Positions 16,620-25,458 of a stretch of DNA of 64,000 nt are shown one piece after another. Every line of letters starts with the position of its first letter. Within the stretch, counting starts at the first letter, position 1. The stretch spans positions 1,671,001 to 1,735,000 of the forward strand of contig NZ_CP060202.1 in assembly GCF_014250515.1 (NCBI RefSeq), given 5' to 3'. The position numbers and the translations under genes were made by a program. The DNA comes from Hymenobacter sediminicola. Its GTDB lineage: Bacteria > Bacteroidota > Bacteroidia > Cytophagales > Hymenobacteraceae. The notes beneath the pieces were generated by a model. It was not told where the DNA came from, ran no database searches, and saw only the letters and a program-made list of their open reading frames with translations.

Positions 16620-17177
16620 CTATTTGGACGCAAACGACTGCAGCAGAGCCATACGCTGCTGCACCTGGGTTTCCCAGAACTTCTGCTTGGCTTCATTGAG
16701 GCCGTGGTTCGTTTCCTGGTCGTAGCGGCCTTCCTCGCGCTGCCATGCTGTGAAGGCTAGTTTGGTGAAGTTGTTGAACGCCGGATTCAGCTTCTGGCAA
16801 TCGAACTTCACTGTGGTGAGTTTCTGGCGCAGCATCCGCGCATGCAGTTCCGTTATGTCGAAGTGCAGCTGCTCGTGGCGTAGTAGCGCTGGTGAAGCTC
16901 GCTTGGCGTCGCGCACCCACGATTCCTGTGGCAGAAAAACTGCCTTAACAGTAGAGCTAAACACAAAATCCGTGCAGCCTACTTGCACATCAATATTGCC
17001 GGCTGTGAGAGCCTCCAAGTGCTCAGACGGCATCGGTCGGCTCTTGAAATCGGCCCAAGCCAAGGGCCGGTTAGCCGACCACGTTATCATTTCGGGTTGG
17101 GGCTTGGGAGAAGTCTGGGAAGGCGCGGGCGTCTGAAATGACAGCAGCAGTGGCAGAAGAAAGGAGCAGAAAGCCAT
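16620..17177 (-). CDS. DUF922 family putative Zn-dependent protease
   Basis: A 185-residue protein with a short hydrophobic leader (MAFCSFLLPLLLSFQ), so it is probably exported. The DUF922 domain has the metal motif RHEQLHFDITELHAR (HExxH). The late RYDQETNHG is the conserved C-terminal motif, and LAWADFKSRP opens the domain. A protease function is inferred for the family from the HExxH motif and is not proven. The start is the ATG at 17177; the TTG two codons upstream lies in the promoter box. The ATG sits three bases after a TATATTTG box, so the transcript is probably leaderless. Confidence 0.83.
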   Translation of the reverse strand: MAFCSFLLPLLLSFQTPAPSQTSPKPQPEMITWSANRPLAWADFKSRPMPSEHLEALTAGNIDVQVGCTDFVFSSTVKAVFLPQESWVRDAKRASPALLRHEQLHFDITELHARMLRQKLTTVKFDCQKLNPAFNNFTKLAFTAWQREEGRYDQETNHGLNEAKQKFWETQVQQRMALLQSFASK

Positions 17178-17180
17178 GTT

Positions 17181-17188
17181 CAAATATA
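17181..17188 (-). promoter_or_regulatory. -7 box directly before DUF922 start (leaderless)
   Basis: Reads TATATTTG on the minus strand, an exact TAnnTTTG match; the ATG follows after three bases. Confidence 0.6.
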
Positions 17189-17269
17189 GGTGAGCCGGCC
17201 AATAAAAAGCCCTGGCTTAGCATGTACACCAATTCCTAGCGGCTCGTTCCCCTCGCATGAGTGCTAGGT

Positions 17270-18643
17270 TCAGTGGGCTACCAGAGAAGCCGGGTGGTCC
17301 TGCGCAACCGGTACCATGCTATGCTGGCGGAAACGCCACAGCAGCAGGCCCGCTACCAGCGAAAGGCCCGTCAGCAGGCCCAGCCACACGCCCAGGCTTC
17401 CCATGTTCAGTGTAAAGCCCAGCCAGTACCCCAGCGGCAATGCTACCACCCAATAGGACAGCAGTGCCACCACCGAGGGCAGCTTTACATCTTCAAGGCC
17501 CCGCAGTGCGCCTAGCCCCACTACCTGCAGGCCATCGGAAATCTGGAAGGCCGCGGCCACCAGCAGCAGAGTGGCGGCCTGAGCTACCACGGCAGCATCG
17601 TGGTTATAGAAGTGCGGGATAAAGTGCCGGAAAGCAACCAGCAGCAGGCCCATGGAACTCATAAACAGGAACGTGAGCAGATACGCCGCGAAACCCGCCT
17701 GCCGTGCGCCATGCGCGTCGCCGAGACCTCGCATATTGCCTACCCGGATGGTAGCTGCCGCCGCAATACCGCTAGCCGCCATATATGTTACCGAGGCCAC
17801 GTTTATGGCAATCTGATGCGCAGCCAGCGAGGTGGCTCCCAGCCAGCCAATCATGATGGCCGAAAAGCTGAACGCGCCCATTTCGAACATCATCTGTACC
17901 CCGATTGGTGCGCCCAACCCCAGAAGGCGGCGCAGGGTAGCCCCGTCAGGCCGAAGCCAGTGGGTAGCAGCTTCGCGGTAGGGGCGTAGTCGTGCTGCCC
18001 GCAACACATAGGTGCCCATGAGCAGTGCCATTAGCACGCGGGCAATGAGCGTGGCCCAAGCGGCTCCCATCATCCCCAGCTTCGGGGCGCCAAGGTGGCC
18101 GAAAATGAAGGCATAGCACAGCACGGCATTTACCACGTTGGCCAATACCGAAAGGTACATGGCTTGTCGGGTAAGGCCCAGCCCTTCAGCAAACTGCTTA
18201 AACCCTTGAAACACCATGAGCGGTAGCAGCGACAGAAACAGCACCCGAACCCAGGGCGCGGCCAGCGCTACTACTTCGGCGGGCTGATGCAGGTGGTTGA
18301 GCAGCGGCGCAATAAGCAGACCGGCTGCCGCCAGCACCAGGCCGGCTACCGTGCTCATCCAGACTCCCGCCACCAGCAGCCGGCCCAGTTGCGGCACGTC
18401 GCGCTTGCCATCGGCGGCAGCCACCAGCGGCGTAATTCCCATCGAGAGGCCCATGCCCAGCACCATTACTACCGTGCCCACGCTCACGCCCAGGCTCACG
18501 GCAGCCAGCGGTACCTTGCCGGTCTGGCCTACCATCACGGAGTCGCAAACGTTTACCAGCACGTGGCCCAGCTGGCTAAGCACAACCGGAAAAGCGAGCT
18601 GAATGGTGGGTTTGAGGTGGGGACGAAGGGCAGTGAAAGGCAT
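17270..18643 (-). CDS. MATE family efflux transporter
   Basis: A 457-residue inner-membrane protein with 12 predicted helices in two similar halves. MATE features include FPVVLSQLGHVLVNVCDSVMVGQ at the start. The matching GAPIGVQMMFEMGAFSFSAIMIG opens the second half near residue 245. It exports organic cations or drugs using Na+ or H+; it resembles the NorM subfamily. It has its own promoter box at 18666-18673, though it lies only 88 bases downstream of the PLP enzyme gene, so read-through from the ergothioneine operon is possible. Confidence 0.93.
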   Translation of the reverse strand: MPFTALRPHLKPTIQLAFPVVLSQLGHVLVNVCDSVMVGQTGKVPLAAVSLGVSVGTVVMVLGMGLSMGITPLVAAADGKRDVPQLGRLLVAGVWMSTVAGLVLAAAGLLIAPLLNHLHQPAEVVALAAPWVRVLFLSLLPLMVFQGFKQFAEGLGLTRQAMYLSVLANVVNAVLCYAFIFGHLGAPKLGMMGAAWATLIARVLMALLMGTYVLRAARLRPYREAATHWLRPDGATLRRLLGLGAPIGVQMMFEMGAFSFSAIMIGWLGATSLAAHQIAINVASVTYMAASGIAAAATIRVGNMRGLGDAHGARQAGFAAYLLTFLFMSSMGLLLVAFRHFIPHFYNHDAAVVAQAATLLLVAAAFQISDGLQVVGLGALRGLEDVKLPSVVALLSYWVVALPLGYWLGFTLNMGSLGVWLGLLTGLSLVAGLLLWRFRQHSMVPVAQDHPASLVAH

Positions 18644-18665
18644 AGCAATAGGGCAAAACGAGCCG

Positions 18666-18673
18666 CAAAGGTA
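18666..18673 (-). promoter_or_regulatory. Putative -7 box of MATE gene
   Basis: Reads TACCTTTG on the minus strand, an exact TAnnTTTG match, 22 bases before the ATG at 18643. Confidence 0.5.
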
Positions 18674-18731
18674 CGGCAGTTATGCCGGGAGCCGGATCAA
18701 CCAATCAAAAACACAACGGTACTTCGCTGCC

Positions 18732-19814
18732 TCAGCGCAATACCGTTGCTAGCCGCCTCAGGGCCTCCTGCAACTCACTTGAGGCAACGGCATACGACAT
18801 GCGCACGAAGCCGGGGGCTCCACAACTGGTACCATCCACCACTTCTACACCAGCCGCCAGCAGCCGTGCCACTAAGTCGGCGGAGGCTTCAGGTAGCGGC
18901 AGGTGTGGCAGCAGATAAGCCCGCAGGTCAGGAAAGGCGTAGTAAGTGCCCAAGGGTGGGTGTGACAGCGCACCGGGGAGGGCAGCCAGAAAATTGAGCA
19001 TCAACTGGCGGTTGAGCCAGAGCTGCTGGCACAGAGCGGCACTAATGGCAGGATTTTCAACCGTCTCCAGCGCCGCTAGTTGGCTAAGGACTGCCACCGC
19101 GCCCCCAGTGGTAAACAGACGAGCGGTGCAGGCATCAGCTATCCAGCGCGCCGCCGCCAGATAGCCGATGTTCCAGCCCACCAACGCGTGCGACTTGGAA
19201 AAGCCATTCACAACGACGCTCCTGGGTGCAGTAGAGCAAGATAACAGCGACGGTACCGCTTCCTCCCCAAACCGGATACCGTCGTATATCTCATCAGCCA
19301 GTACGAACAGCTCCGGAAACTGCGCAGTTACGGCCAGCAGCGCCTCCAGTTCCGGCCGCGTGTAGATGCGGCCGGTTGGGTTGTTTGGGTTCGAAAACAA
19401 CAGCACCCGGGTACGTGGCGTGAGAGCCGCTCGCACGGCTTCGGGCCGGAGCGCATAGTTGTCGGTGGGGCTGAGGGGAAGCTCACGTAAGAAGCCACCT
19501 GCGGCCTTCACCAGCTCCGCAAAGCCAAACCAGTTGGGCGTAAGCAGCAATACCTCGTCGCCGGGGCGCAGCACGGCCGACAAGGCCAGGAACAGCGCCG
19601 CCTTGGTACCTGGTGTAACAACTAGTTCGTGCGTTGAATTTTCATCGGTCTGGAGGCCGGAATAGCGTAAGCGCAACGCATTACGCAATTCTGGCAGGCC
19701 GGCGGTAGCACTATGGGGCAGCGGCTGATTTGCTAGGTGCTGCTGTATTCGCGCCAGAACAGTTGGGGGAGTTGAAAAATTGCCGTAGCCGGAAGCAAGG
19801 CTGATGGGTTTCAT
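18732..19814 (-). CDS. PLP-dependent aminotransferase class I/II; candidate ergothioneine C-S lyase
   Basis: A 360-residue fold-type I PLP enzyme. The substrate-side motif NPNNPTGRIYT is near residue 145, FVLADEIYDGIRF near 175, and the PLP lysine is in VNGFSKSHALVGWNIGY near 210. By family it could be an aminotransferase or a C-S lyase (the two share this fold). The context is the key: its ATG follows the egtD stop codon by two bases, and egtB precedes egtD, so the three genes form one translationally coupled unit. Ergothioneine synthesis needs a PLP lyase (EgtE) to cleave hercynylcysteine sulfoxide. This protein is therefore a candidate for that step. That role is inference; known mycobacterial EgtE belongs to another aminotransferase class. 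Confidence 0.75.
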   Translation of the reverse strand: MKPISLASGYGNFSTPPTVLARIQQHLANQPLPHSATAGLPELRNALRLRYSGLQTDENSTHELVVTPGTKAALFLALSAVLRPGDEVLLLTPNWFGFAELVKAAGGFLRELPLSPTDNYALRPEAVRAALTPRTRVLLFSNPNNPTGRIYTRPELEALLAVTAQFPELFVLADEIYDGIRFGEEAVPSLLSCSTAPRSVVVNGFSKSHALVGWNIGYLAAARWIADACTARLFTTGGAVAVLSQLAALETVENPAISAALCQQLWLNRQLMLNFLAALPGALSHPPLGTYYAFPDLRAYLLPHLPLPEASADLVARLLAAGVEVVDGTSCGAPGFVRMSYAVASSELQEALRRLATVLR

Positions 19815-19816
19815 AG

Positions 19817-20848
19817 CTAGGCTGGGCGCAACACTACATCAGCAAAATAGTCCCGCTCGTCGGTGAAGAACTCAGCCACGGCCAGACCGGCGTCGGCGGC
19901 GAGGCCTTCAATCTGAGGCCGCGTGAATTTGTAAGAGTTTTCGGTATGAATTGGCTCCCAGGCCGCAAAGTGGAACGTCTGGTCCAGGGCTGCAATGTGT
20001 ACTTGTTGCGCCTGCGTGGGCATCAGAAAAGAGCGCACAGCCCCGGAAAGCGGGTCGTAATCGGTGTAATGCTGCCAAGCGGCCAAAGTGAAGTCAGCGC
20101 CCAGCTCCCGGTTGAGGCGCGTGAGCAGGTTCAGGTTGAAAGCTGCCGTCACGCCCTGCGCATCATCATACGCGGCCCGGATAAAACGCGGGTCTTTTTG
20201 CAAATCAAACCCAATCAGCAGCCGGTCGTCGGCAGAAAGGGGCGCTGCTAACTCACGCAGGAAGGCCTGCCGGTCGGCGGGCAGGAAGTTACCAATGTTG
20301 GAGCCCAGAAACAGGACGGCTTTGCGACCGGGCCGGTCAGCCATCAGGCGCAGCGCTGTGCCGTAGTCGGCCACTATCGGTTCCACCCGTAGCTCCGGTA
20401 GTTCTTGGCGCAGGCTGCCGGCCAGTCCTTCTACCGCCGCCGCCGAAATGTCAACGGGTACATAAGTAAAGTTGGCGCCGGTATTCAGCAAATGACGCAG
20501 CAGGATCTTGGTTTTGAGTCCGTCGCCGGCACCTAGCTCCAGCAGAAAAAAGGGCTCCTCTGCTACCGTAGGCCGCAAGGCTGCTCCTAAGGCTGCCTGA
20601 TGATGGGTCAGCAGCGAAAATTCGGTGCGCGTAGGGTAGTACTCCGGCAGCGCCATTATTTTCTGAAACAGCCGGCTGCCCTCATCGTCGTAGAAATACA
20701 TCGACGAAAGAGTTTTGGGGGAGCGGCTAAGGCCCGTTGCCACGTGCTGTTTCAGCTTTTCCAGTTCCTCGTGGCGGAGCACCGATTGGGATGAGGCGGA
20801 CTGGGGAGAAGTAGCGGTAGAAGACACAGGGGAGAGAGGAGAAGACAT
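19817..20848 (-). CDS. egtD: L-histidine N-alpha-methyltransferase EgtD
   Basis: A 343-residue SAM-dependent methyltransferase that converts histidine to hercynine, the first step of ergothioneine synthesis. Family signatures are MYFYDDEGSRLFQKIMALPEYYPTR near residue 50, LLELGAGDGLKT (SAM site) near 100, FLGSNIGNF near 180, GFDLQKD near 210 and a C-terminal HTENSYKF. These include histidine-binding residues typical of EgtD. Cytosolic. The start is ATG at 20848; a TTG two codons earlier is less likely. It lies 68 bases after egtB and two bases before the PLP enzyme. Confidence 0.95.
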   Translation of the reverse strand: MSSPLSPVSSTATSPQSASSQSVLRHEELEKLKQHVATGLSRSPKTLSSMYFYDDEGSRLFQKIMALPEYYPTRTEFSLLTHHQAALGAALRPTVAEEPFFLLELGAGDGLKTKILLRHLLNTGANFTYVPVDISAAAVEGLAGSLRQELPELRVEPIVADYGTALRLMADRPGRKAVLFLGSNIGNFLPADRQAFLRELAAPLSADDRLLIGFDLQKDPRFIRAAYDDAQGVTAAFNLNLLTRLNRELGADFTLAAWQHYTDYDPLSGAVRSFLMPTQAQQVHIAALDQTFHFAAWEPIHTENSYKFTRPQIEGLAADAGLAVAEFFTDERDYFADVVLRPA

Positions 20849-20916
20849 AATCAACAGGAATTCGGAACAAGCCGGTGGTACTCAGGCGCAGAATGCAAAT
20901 GGCAGAGGCCGTAAGC

Positions 20917-22242
20917 TCAACGCGCCAACCGGATGCCGGTGAATTGCCAGCGTTTGTCGGCGTGGAAGAAATTGCGGTAGGTAAGTCGGATATGGCTGAC
21001 CGGGGTGGCGCAGGAGCCACCGCGCAGCACCATTTGGTTGATCATGAATTTGCCGTTGTACTCGCCTAATGCTCCGGCCGCCCGCACATAGCCAGGGTAC
21101 GGATGATACGCCGAATACGTCCATTCCCAGGCGTCGCCGAGCAACTGGTGGCAGTGCGTTGGGTCGGCGTTGGCAGGCAGCGGCTGCGGGTCCAATAGGT
21201 TGCTCTCCAAGAAGGTGCCGGTAGTCGGGTTGGCCCCAAAATATCTGGCGGCCACTTCCCATTCCGGTTCGGTTGGCAGGCGGGCCCCAGCCCAGTGCGC
21301 ATACGCATCAGCTTCATAAAAACTGATGTGCGTGACGGGTGCTGTTAGGTTCACAGGCTGCAGGCCATGGTGCGTAAAACGATGCCAGCGGCCATCGTGC
21401 AGCATCCAGTAGAGCGGCGCCTCCCATTGCTGGGTTTGTACCAGGTCCCAGCCCTCGCCCAGCCAGTAGCGAAAATCCTGGTAGCCGCCGGCCTCTATAA
21501 ATTGCAGATACTCGCCATTGGTCACTAGCCGGTTCTGCAGCTCAAAATCTGCTGTCAGCACTTCATGTGGCGCCTGCTCATTGTCGAAGCAAAACCCGGT
21601 TCCCTCATAGCCGATCCGCGAAATGCCGCCCGGCACCGGTAGCCAGGACACTTCCGGCAGGGAAGCTGCTTCCGCTTCTGCAGAGTTAGTGCCCGTTGGT
21701 GCTGATGTGGCTGGCTTCAGGTAAGCTGGGGCCAAGGGGCTGGTACTGAGTATGTATTTGATATCGGTAGCCAGCAATTCCTGATGCTGCTGCTCGTGCT
21801 GCAGGCCCAGCTCCATCAACTCATAGAAATCAGATGGTAGCTCATCGGCCAAGGCTAGCAGCTTCTCCATCTGCTCATCAACATGGGCGCGGTAGCGGTA
21901 TACGTCGGCCAAAGCCGGACGGGAAAGGGTGCCCCGGTCGGCGCGATTTACACGGGAGCCTAGCGAGTTGTAGTAGGAGTTAAACAGAAAGGCATAATCC
22001 GGATGGTACACTGTGTAGCCGGGCAGATATTCTTTCAGCAGAAACGTCTCGAAAAACCATGTGACGTGGGCCAGATGCCATTTCGGCGGGCTCACATCAA
22101 TCATTGGCTGCACCACCGTATCTTCTGGGAGTAGCGGCTGGCACAGAGTTACGGTGCGCTGGCGCACCATGTGGTAGCGCTGGGCCAGCACGGCAGCGGC
22201 GGCCGGAGCTGCTGTAGCAAGAGCGGAGAGAGGAGAAGACAT
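20917..22242 (-). CDS. egtB: Ergothioneine sulfoxide synthase EgtB
   Basis: A 441-residue non-haem iron enzyme. The N-terminal DinB-like domain carries the iron ligands: His56 in PPKWHLAHVTWFFE and the HX3HXE motif H149/H153/E155 in LQHEQQHQELL. The C-terminal formylglycine-generating-enzyme-like domain (about 195-440) includes FCFDNEQAPHEV, RLPTEPEWEVAA, LGDAWEWTYSAY and MVLRGGSC. EgtB joins hercynine with a thiol and O2 to give a sulfoxide. No egtA or egtC is nearby, so the thiol is probably cysteine rather than gamma-glutamylcysteine, as in the type studied from Chloracidobacterium. First gene of the operon. Confidence 0.94.
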   Translation of the reverse strand: MSSPLSALATAAPAAAAVLAQRYHMVRQRTVTLCQPLLPEDTVVQPMIDVSPPKWHLAHVTWFFETFLLKEYLPGYTVYHPDYAFLFNSYYNSLGSRVNRADRGTLSRPALADVYRYRAHVDEQMEKLLALADELPSDFYELMELGLQHEQQHQELLATDIKYILSTSPLAPAYLKPATSAPTGTNSAEAEAASLPEVSWLPVPGGISRIGYEGTGFCFDNEQAPHEVLTADFELQNRLVTNGEYLQFIEAGGYQDFRYWLGEGWDLVQTQQWEAPLYWMLHDGRWHRFTHHGLQPVNLTAPVTHISFYEADAYAHWAGARLPTEPEWEVAARYFGANPTTGTFLESNLLDPQPLPANADPTHCHQLLGDAWEWTYSAYHPYPGYVRAAGALGEYNGKFMINQMVLRGGSCATPVSHIRLTYRNFFHADKRWQFTGIRLAR

Positions 22243-22332
22243 AGCGTAGAAGTGGAGAGAGATACAAGTAACTAGATTTTTCGCCCCGAGGTTTTTACTC
22301 CCCTAGGCTCGGCCCTAAGTAAGCCGGTATAA

Positions 22333-22386
22333 CTCCTCCGTATTTGCCGCAGAAAAGTGGGGTAAACTACGCGGAGCTCCTCCGTA
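22333..22386. repeat. Paired 10-base direct repeat between egtB and KGG gene
   Basis: CTCCTCCGTA occurs at 22333-22342 and 22377-22386, 44 bases start to start, in the divergent intergenic region. Each copy is followed by AAAAGTGG at a different distance. Four helical turns apart, the pair could be an operator, but this is speculative. Neither gene has a clean TAnnTTTG box here. Confidence 0.4.
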
Positions 22387-22500
22387 AAAAGTGGTATTTT
22401 GAGCAAATAAGCCACATTTTGACGTGCAGACATCAGCCATTGTGTAACGGGTTGCGTTTCTTCCATCACTCTCCGTTCTACAGTTCATACCCCCTCTGCT

Positions 22501-22749
22501 ATGCAAACCAGCTCACCCACAACCAAACGCCCAGCCAACCGCACCAACGCTGCCGAGGCCAAGCCCAAGCGGGCCCGCGGCTTCGCCGCTATGGACCCCG
22601 AAACTCAGCGCCGCATTGCCAGCGAAGGCGGCAAGGCCTCACACCAGAGCGGCCGTGGCCACCGCTTCACTTCGGAGGAAGCGCGGGCTGCAGGCCGCAA
22701 AGGAGGACAGGCCACGCGTCGGCCTCTGCAGAGCAGCCAAGCAGCTTAG
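22501..22749 (+). CDS. KGG-repeat stress-induced protein
   Basis: An 82-residue basic protein with two KGG-type repeats: RRIASEGGKASHQSGRGHRF and the later FTSEEARAAGRKGGQATRR. This is the pattern of YciG/GsiB-like general stress proteins. The N-terminal 28 residues are a low-complexity Thr/Ala/Lys linker. Such proteins are hydrophilic, probably disordered, and induced by general stress or desiccation. It is divergent from the ergothioneine operon, another oxidative-stress function. Confidence 0.85.
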   Translation: MQTSSPTTKRPANRTNAAEAKPKRARGFAAMDPETQRRIASEGGKASHQSGRGHRFTSEEARAAGRKGGQATRRPLQSSQAA

Positions 22750-22891
22750 CCCGTTTTTCCCACACGCTACGTACCTGCCCCACTCGTTCACGCATCTGTC
22801 TGCTAGCAGCAGGTAGCGTCCGGGTGGGGCAGCAGTGTGTCTGGGTGGCAGGTTTGCCCGATATTGCGGCCTCTATTCTGCTTCAGTTTCC

Positions 22892-23980
22892 ATGCTCCAG
22901 CTACACTACTCGCGCCGTACACTACGCTTCAACTTTCCGGCCCGCACGTCGCGCGGGGCACTTACGGAGCACGTTGCCTGGTACCTGCACCTCACCGATA
23001 CGCAGCGCCCTGGCCTTGTAGGACTAGGGGAAGCAGCGCCGTTGGCCGGCCTCAGCCCTGACCATCGGCCAGACTTCGAACCTCAACTTGTAGCCCTCTG
23101 TGCTGCCTTCAACCGAGCTGCGCTGCCAGCGGAGGTAGCTGCCGAAACTGCGCTGGAACTGGTGACCTCAGAATGGCCCGCCCTGCGTTTTGGGCTGGAA
23201 ACCGCCTTGCTTGACCTGCACCACGGGGGGGAGCGGGTGCTGTTTGATAATGCCTTCAGCCGAGGTGAGGCTGGTGTACCCATCAACGGCCTGATTTGGA
23301 TGGGAGATGCCGCCTTCATGCGGGCCCAGATTCGCAAAAAGCTCACTGAAGGCTATTCCTGTCTCAAGCTGAAAATAGGTAGTCTGGATTTTGCCACGGA
23401 GCTACAGCTGCTGGCCGAAATCAGGGCCGAAGCTGGGCCCGAGGAACTGACCCTACGGGTAGATGCCAATGGGGCTTTTTCGCCGGCTGAGGCCCTAGGC
23501 AAGCTGGAGCAGCTGGCACGGTTTGATCTGCATTCTATTGAGCAGCCTATCCGGGCCGGGCAGTGGGCTGCTATGGCCGACATATGCCGCCACTCGCCGG
23601 TGTCGGTAGCGCTGGATGAAGAACTGATTGGCGTAACGGACCCTACGCAGCAGGTAGCGCTGCTCGGTGAAACGCAGCCGGCCTACATCATTCTCAAACC
23701 AACGTTGGTGGGGGGTATGGCGGCGGCGCTGGAGTGGTGGCAGCTGGCCGAAGAGCACGGAATCAGCTGGTGGCTTACGTCGGCGCTGGAGTCCAATATC
23801 GGCCTGAACGCCATCAGCCAGCTGGCGGGCGAGTATGCGCTGCCGGACTTTCCGCAGGGCCTAGGTACGGGGCAGCTATACCACAACAATCTGGCGGCGC
23901 CGCTGCAAATCCGGCAGGGCCACTTGCATTTCGACCCGCTGGGGGCCTGGCAGCTGCCTGCGCCCGGCCAGCTACAGTAA
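22892..23980 (+). CDS. menC: o-Succinylbenzoate synthase (enolase superfamily)
   Basis: A 362-residue enolase-superfamily protein. The catalytic lysine pair is in CLKLKIG near residue 155. Metal ligands are in RVDANGAF, SIEQPI and ALDEELIG, and the second catalytic lysine is in IILKPTLVGG. ALESNIGLNAI and FPQGLGTGQLY close the barrel. The pattern fits MenC, which dehydrates SHCHC in menaquinone synthesis, though dipeptide epimerases share much of it. No other men genes are adjacent. The start is ATG at 22892; an upstream in-frame GTG adds 19 unlikely residues. Confidence 0.85.
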   Translation: MLQLHYSRRTLRFNFPARTSRGALTEHVAWYLHLTDTQRPGLVGLGEAAPLAGLSPDHRPDFEPQLVALCAAFNRAALPAEVAAETALELVTSEWPALRFGLETALLDLHHGGERVLFDNAFSRGEAGVPINGLIWMGDAAFMRAQIRKKLTEGYSCLKLKIGSLDFATELQLLAEIRAEAGPEELTLRVDANGAFSPAEALGKLEQLARFDLHSIEQPIRAGQWAAMADICRHSPVSVALDEELIGVTDPTQQVALLGETQPAYIILKPTLVGGMAAALEWWQLAEEHGISWWLTSALESNIGLNAISQLAGEYALPDFPQGLGTGQLYHNNLAAPLQIRQGHLHFDPLGAWQLPAPGQLQ

Positions 23981-24049
23981 GGAGGGCGGCCGGAGAAGTG
24001 GCGGAAAGGTAGTTTTTTGGCTATATTTCCCAGCTCGCCTGTTCTCCCT

Positions 24050-25345
24050 ATGCCCGCCCGCTGGTTTTGTGTTTTTAGTCTGTTTCTGCGCTTCCGGCCA
24101 GTAGCCTGGCTGCTGCTTTGGGCCGCAGCCACAGGGTGGCCAGCTACCATTCAGGCGCAGGAGGTACAGCCACCGCTGCCATTTCGTTTCGAAAGCCCGC
24201 GCCAGAAGCGGGCCCGACTTCCGTTTGAGTTCCAGCGTAACCTCATTATCGTACAGGCTTCGTTGAACGGAAAGGGGCCTTTCAATTTCCTGCTTGATAC
24301 AGGCGTCAGCATTTCCCTCATCACTGATCCGACCCTGGTAGTGCCCCTGAAGCTGCGCCGGGGCGAAATGTACCGGGTGGCAGGGGTCGGAGAGGAGGGT
24401 GCGCTGGAAGCATTTATGTCGGATAGTGTGCGCGTAGAAATGCCCGGTATTGTAGCCCCAGCGCTGTCGTTTCTGGTGCTGTCGGCTGATGTGCTCAACC
24501 TTTCGGGCTATGTAGGCATGCCCGTGCACGGCATTCTGGGCTATGACGTGTTTCGGAGCTTTGCAGTGGAAATAGAGCCTGACGCAACGTCGCTGCTGCT
24601 CCACACGCCACTTTCCTACCGCCCCCCTAAGGGTCGCCGCTGGACTTCGGTTCCGCTCGAGATAGAAGCTCGCAAGCCGTATATCCGGGTGCCAGTCGGC
24701 CTCTCCGATTCGCTGCTGCTCCCCCTGAAACTGGTGCTGGATACTGGCGCCGGCCATGCCCTGTCCATCGAAACCGGCTCTGACCCTCGCCTGAGCCTGC
24801 CTCCAAACCGGCTGCGGGCGCAGCTCGGGCAGGGCCTGAGCGGCACTATCAATGGCTACATAGGCCGCGTGCAGAACATGCAGCTGGGCCGCTACCAGCT
24901 CAATAGCCTGCTAACCTCCTTCCCCGATGCCGACAACGGCGCCCAACGGGCCGAAGTACCGCGCAATGGCAATGTGGGCCTGGAGCTGCTCAAACGGTTC
25001 GATATGGTAGTGGACTACACGCACAACAAGCTGTGGCTGAAACCGAATAGCTTGTTTCAAGACCCTTTTGAGCATGATATGTGCGGCATGGAGCTACTTG
25101 CCACAGGCCGCGACTACCGGCGCTACATTGTACTGAAAGTGCAACCCAACTCACCGGCCTCCACCGCCGGCCTGACGCCCGGCGACGAGCTGATGTCCAT
25201 TAATCTGCTACCCGTGTCCTCCTTCAGTCTCACCGAAATCAGCCGGATTTTTCACTCTGAAGATGGGAAGGTGTTATTTCTGCTATTTCAGCGGCCTGAT
25301 GGGGAACTGTACCCGACACGTATCAAGCTAAAACGGCAGATTTAA
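24050..25345 (+). CDS. Exported retropepsin-like aspartyl protease with C-terminal PDZ domain
   Basis: A 431-residue protein with an N-terminal signal segment (VAWLLLWAAATG, cleavage after QA). It has two retropepsin-like lobes. The first carries FLLDTGVSISLI with Asp83, and the second VLDTGAGHALSIE with Asp231. Each has the later hydrophobic-Gly flap-end segment (ILGYDVF, and VGLELLKRFDMVVDY). A PDZ domain follows at about 345-425, with VQPNSPASTAGLTPGDELMSINL. Two lobes in one chain make it a self-contained aspartic protease, periplasmic. Proteins of this layout are common in Bacteroidota; the substrate is unknown. Start is ATG at 24050; a TTG 33 bases earlier is not used in my reading. Confidence 0.85.
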   Translation: MPARWFCVFSLFLRFRPVAWLLLWAAATGWPATIQAQEVQPPLPFRFESPRQKRARLPFEFQRNLIIVQASLNGKGPFNFLLDTGVSISLITDPTLVVPLKLRRGEMYRVAGVGEEGALEAFMSDSVRVEMPGIVAPALSFLVLSADVLNLSGYVGMPVHGILGYDVFRSFAVEIEPDATSLLLHTPLSYRPPKGRRWTSVPLEIEARKPYIRVPVGLSDSLLLPLKLVLDTGAGHALSIETGSDPRLSLPPNRLRAQLGQGLSGTINGYIGRVQNMQLGRYQLNSLLTSFPDADNGAQRAEVPRNGNVGLELLKRFDMVVDYTHNKLWLKPNSLFQDPFEHDMCGMELLATGRDYRRYIVLKVQPNSPASTAGLTPGDELMSINLLPVSSFSLTEISRIFHSEDGKVLFLLFQRPDGELYPTRIKLKRQI

Positions 25346-25458
25346 GGTTGTTCTGGAGCAACGCAAACTTGCCCCAGAGGGTAAAATGTCTACATTAGAA
25401 GCCCGTCGGTACCCGGCGCATCTAGTTGCTCTCCCATTCCTGCCCACCCGCCTGCCCG

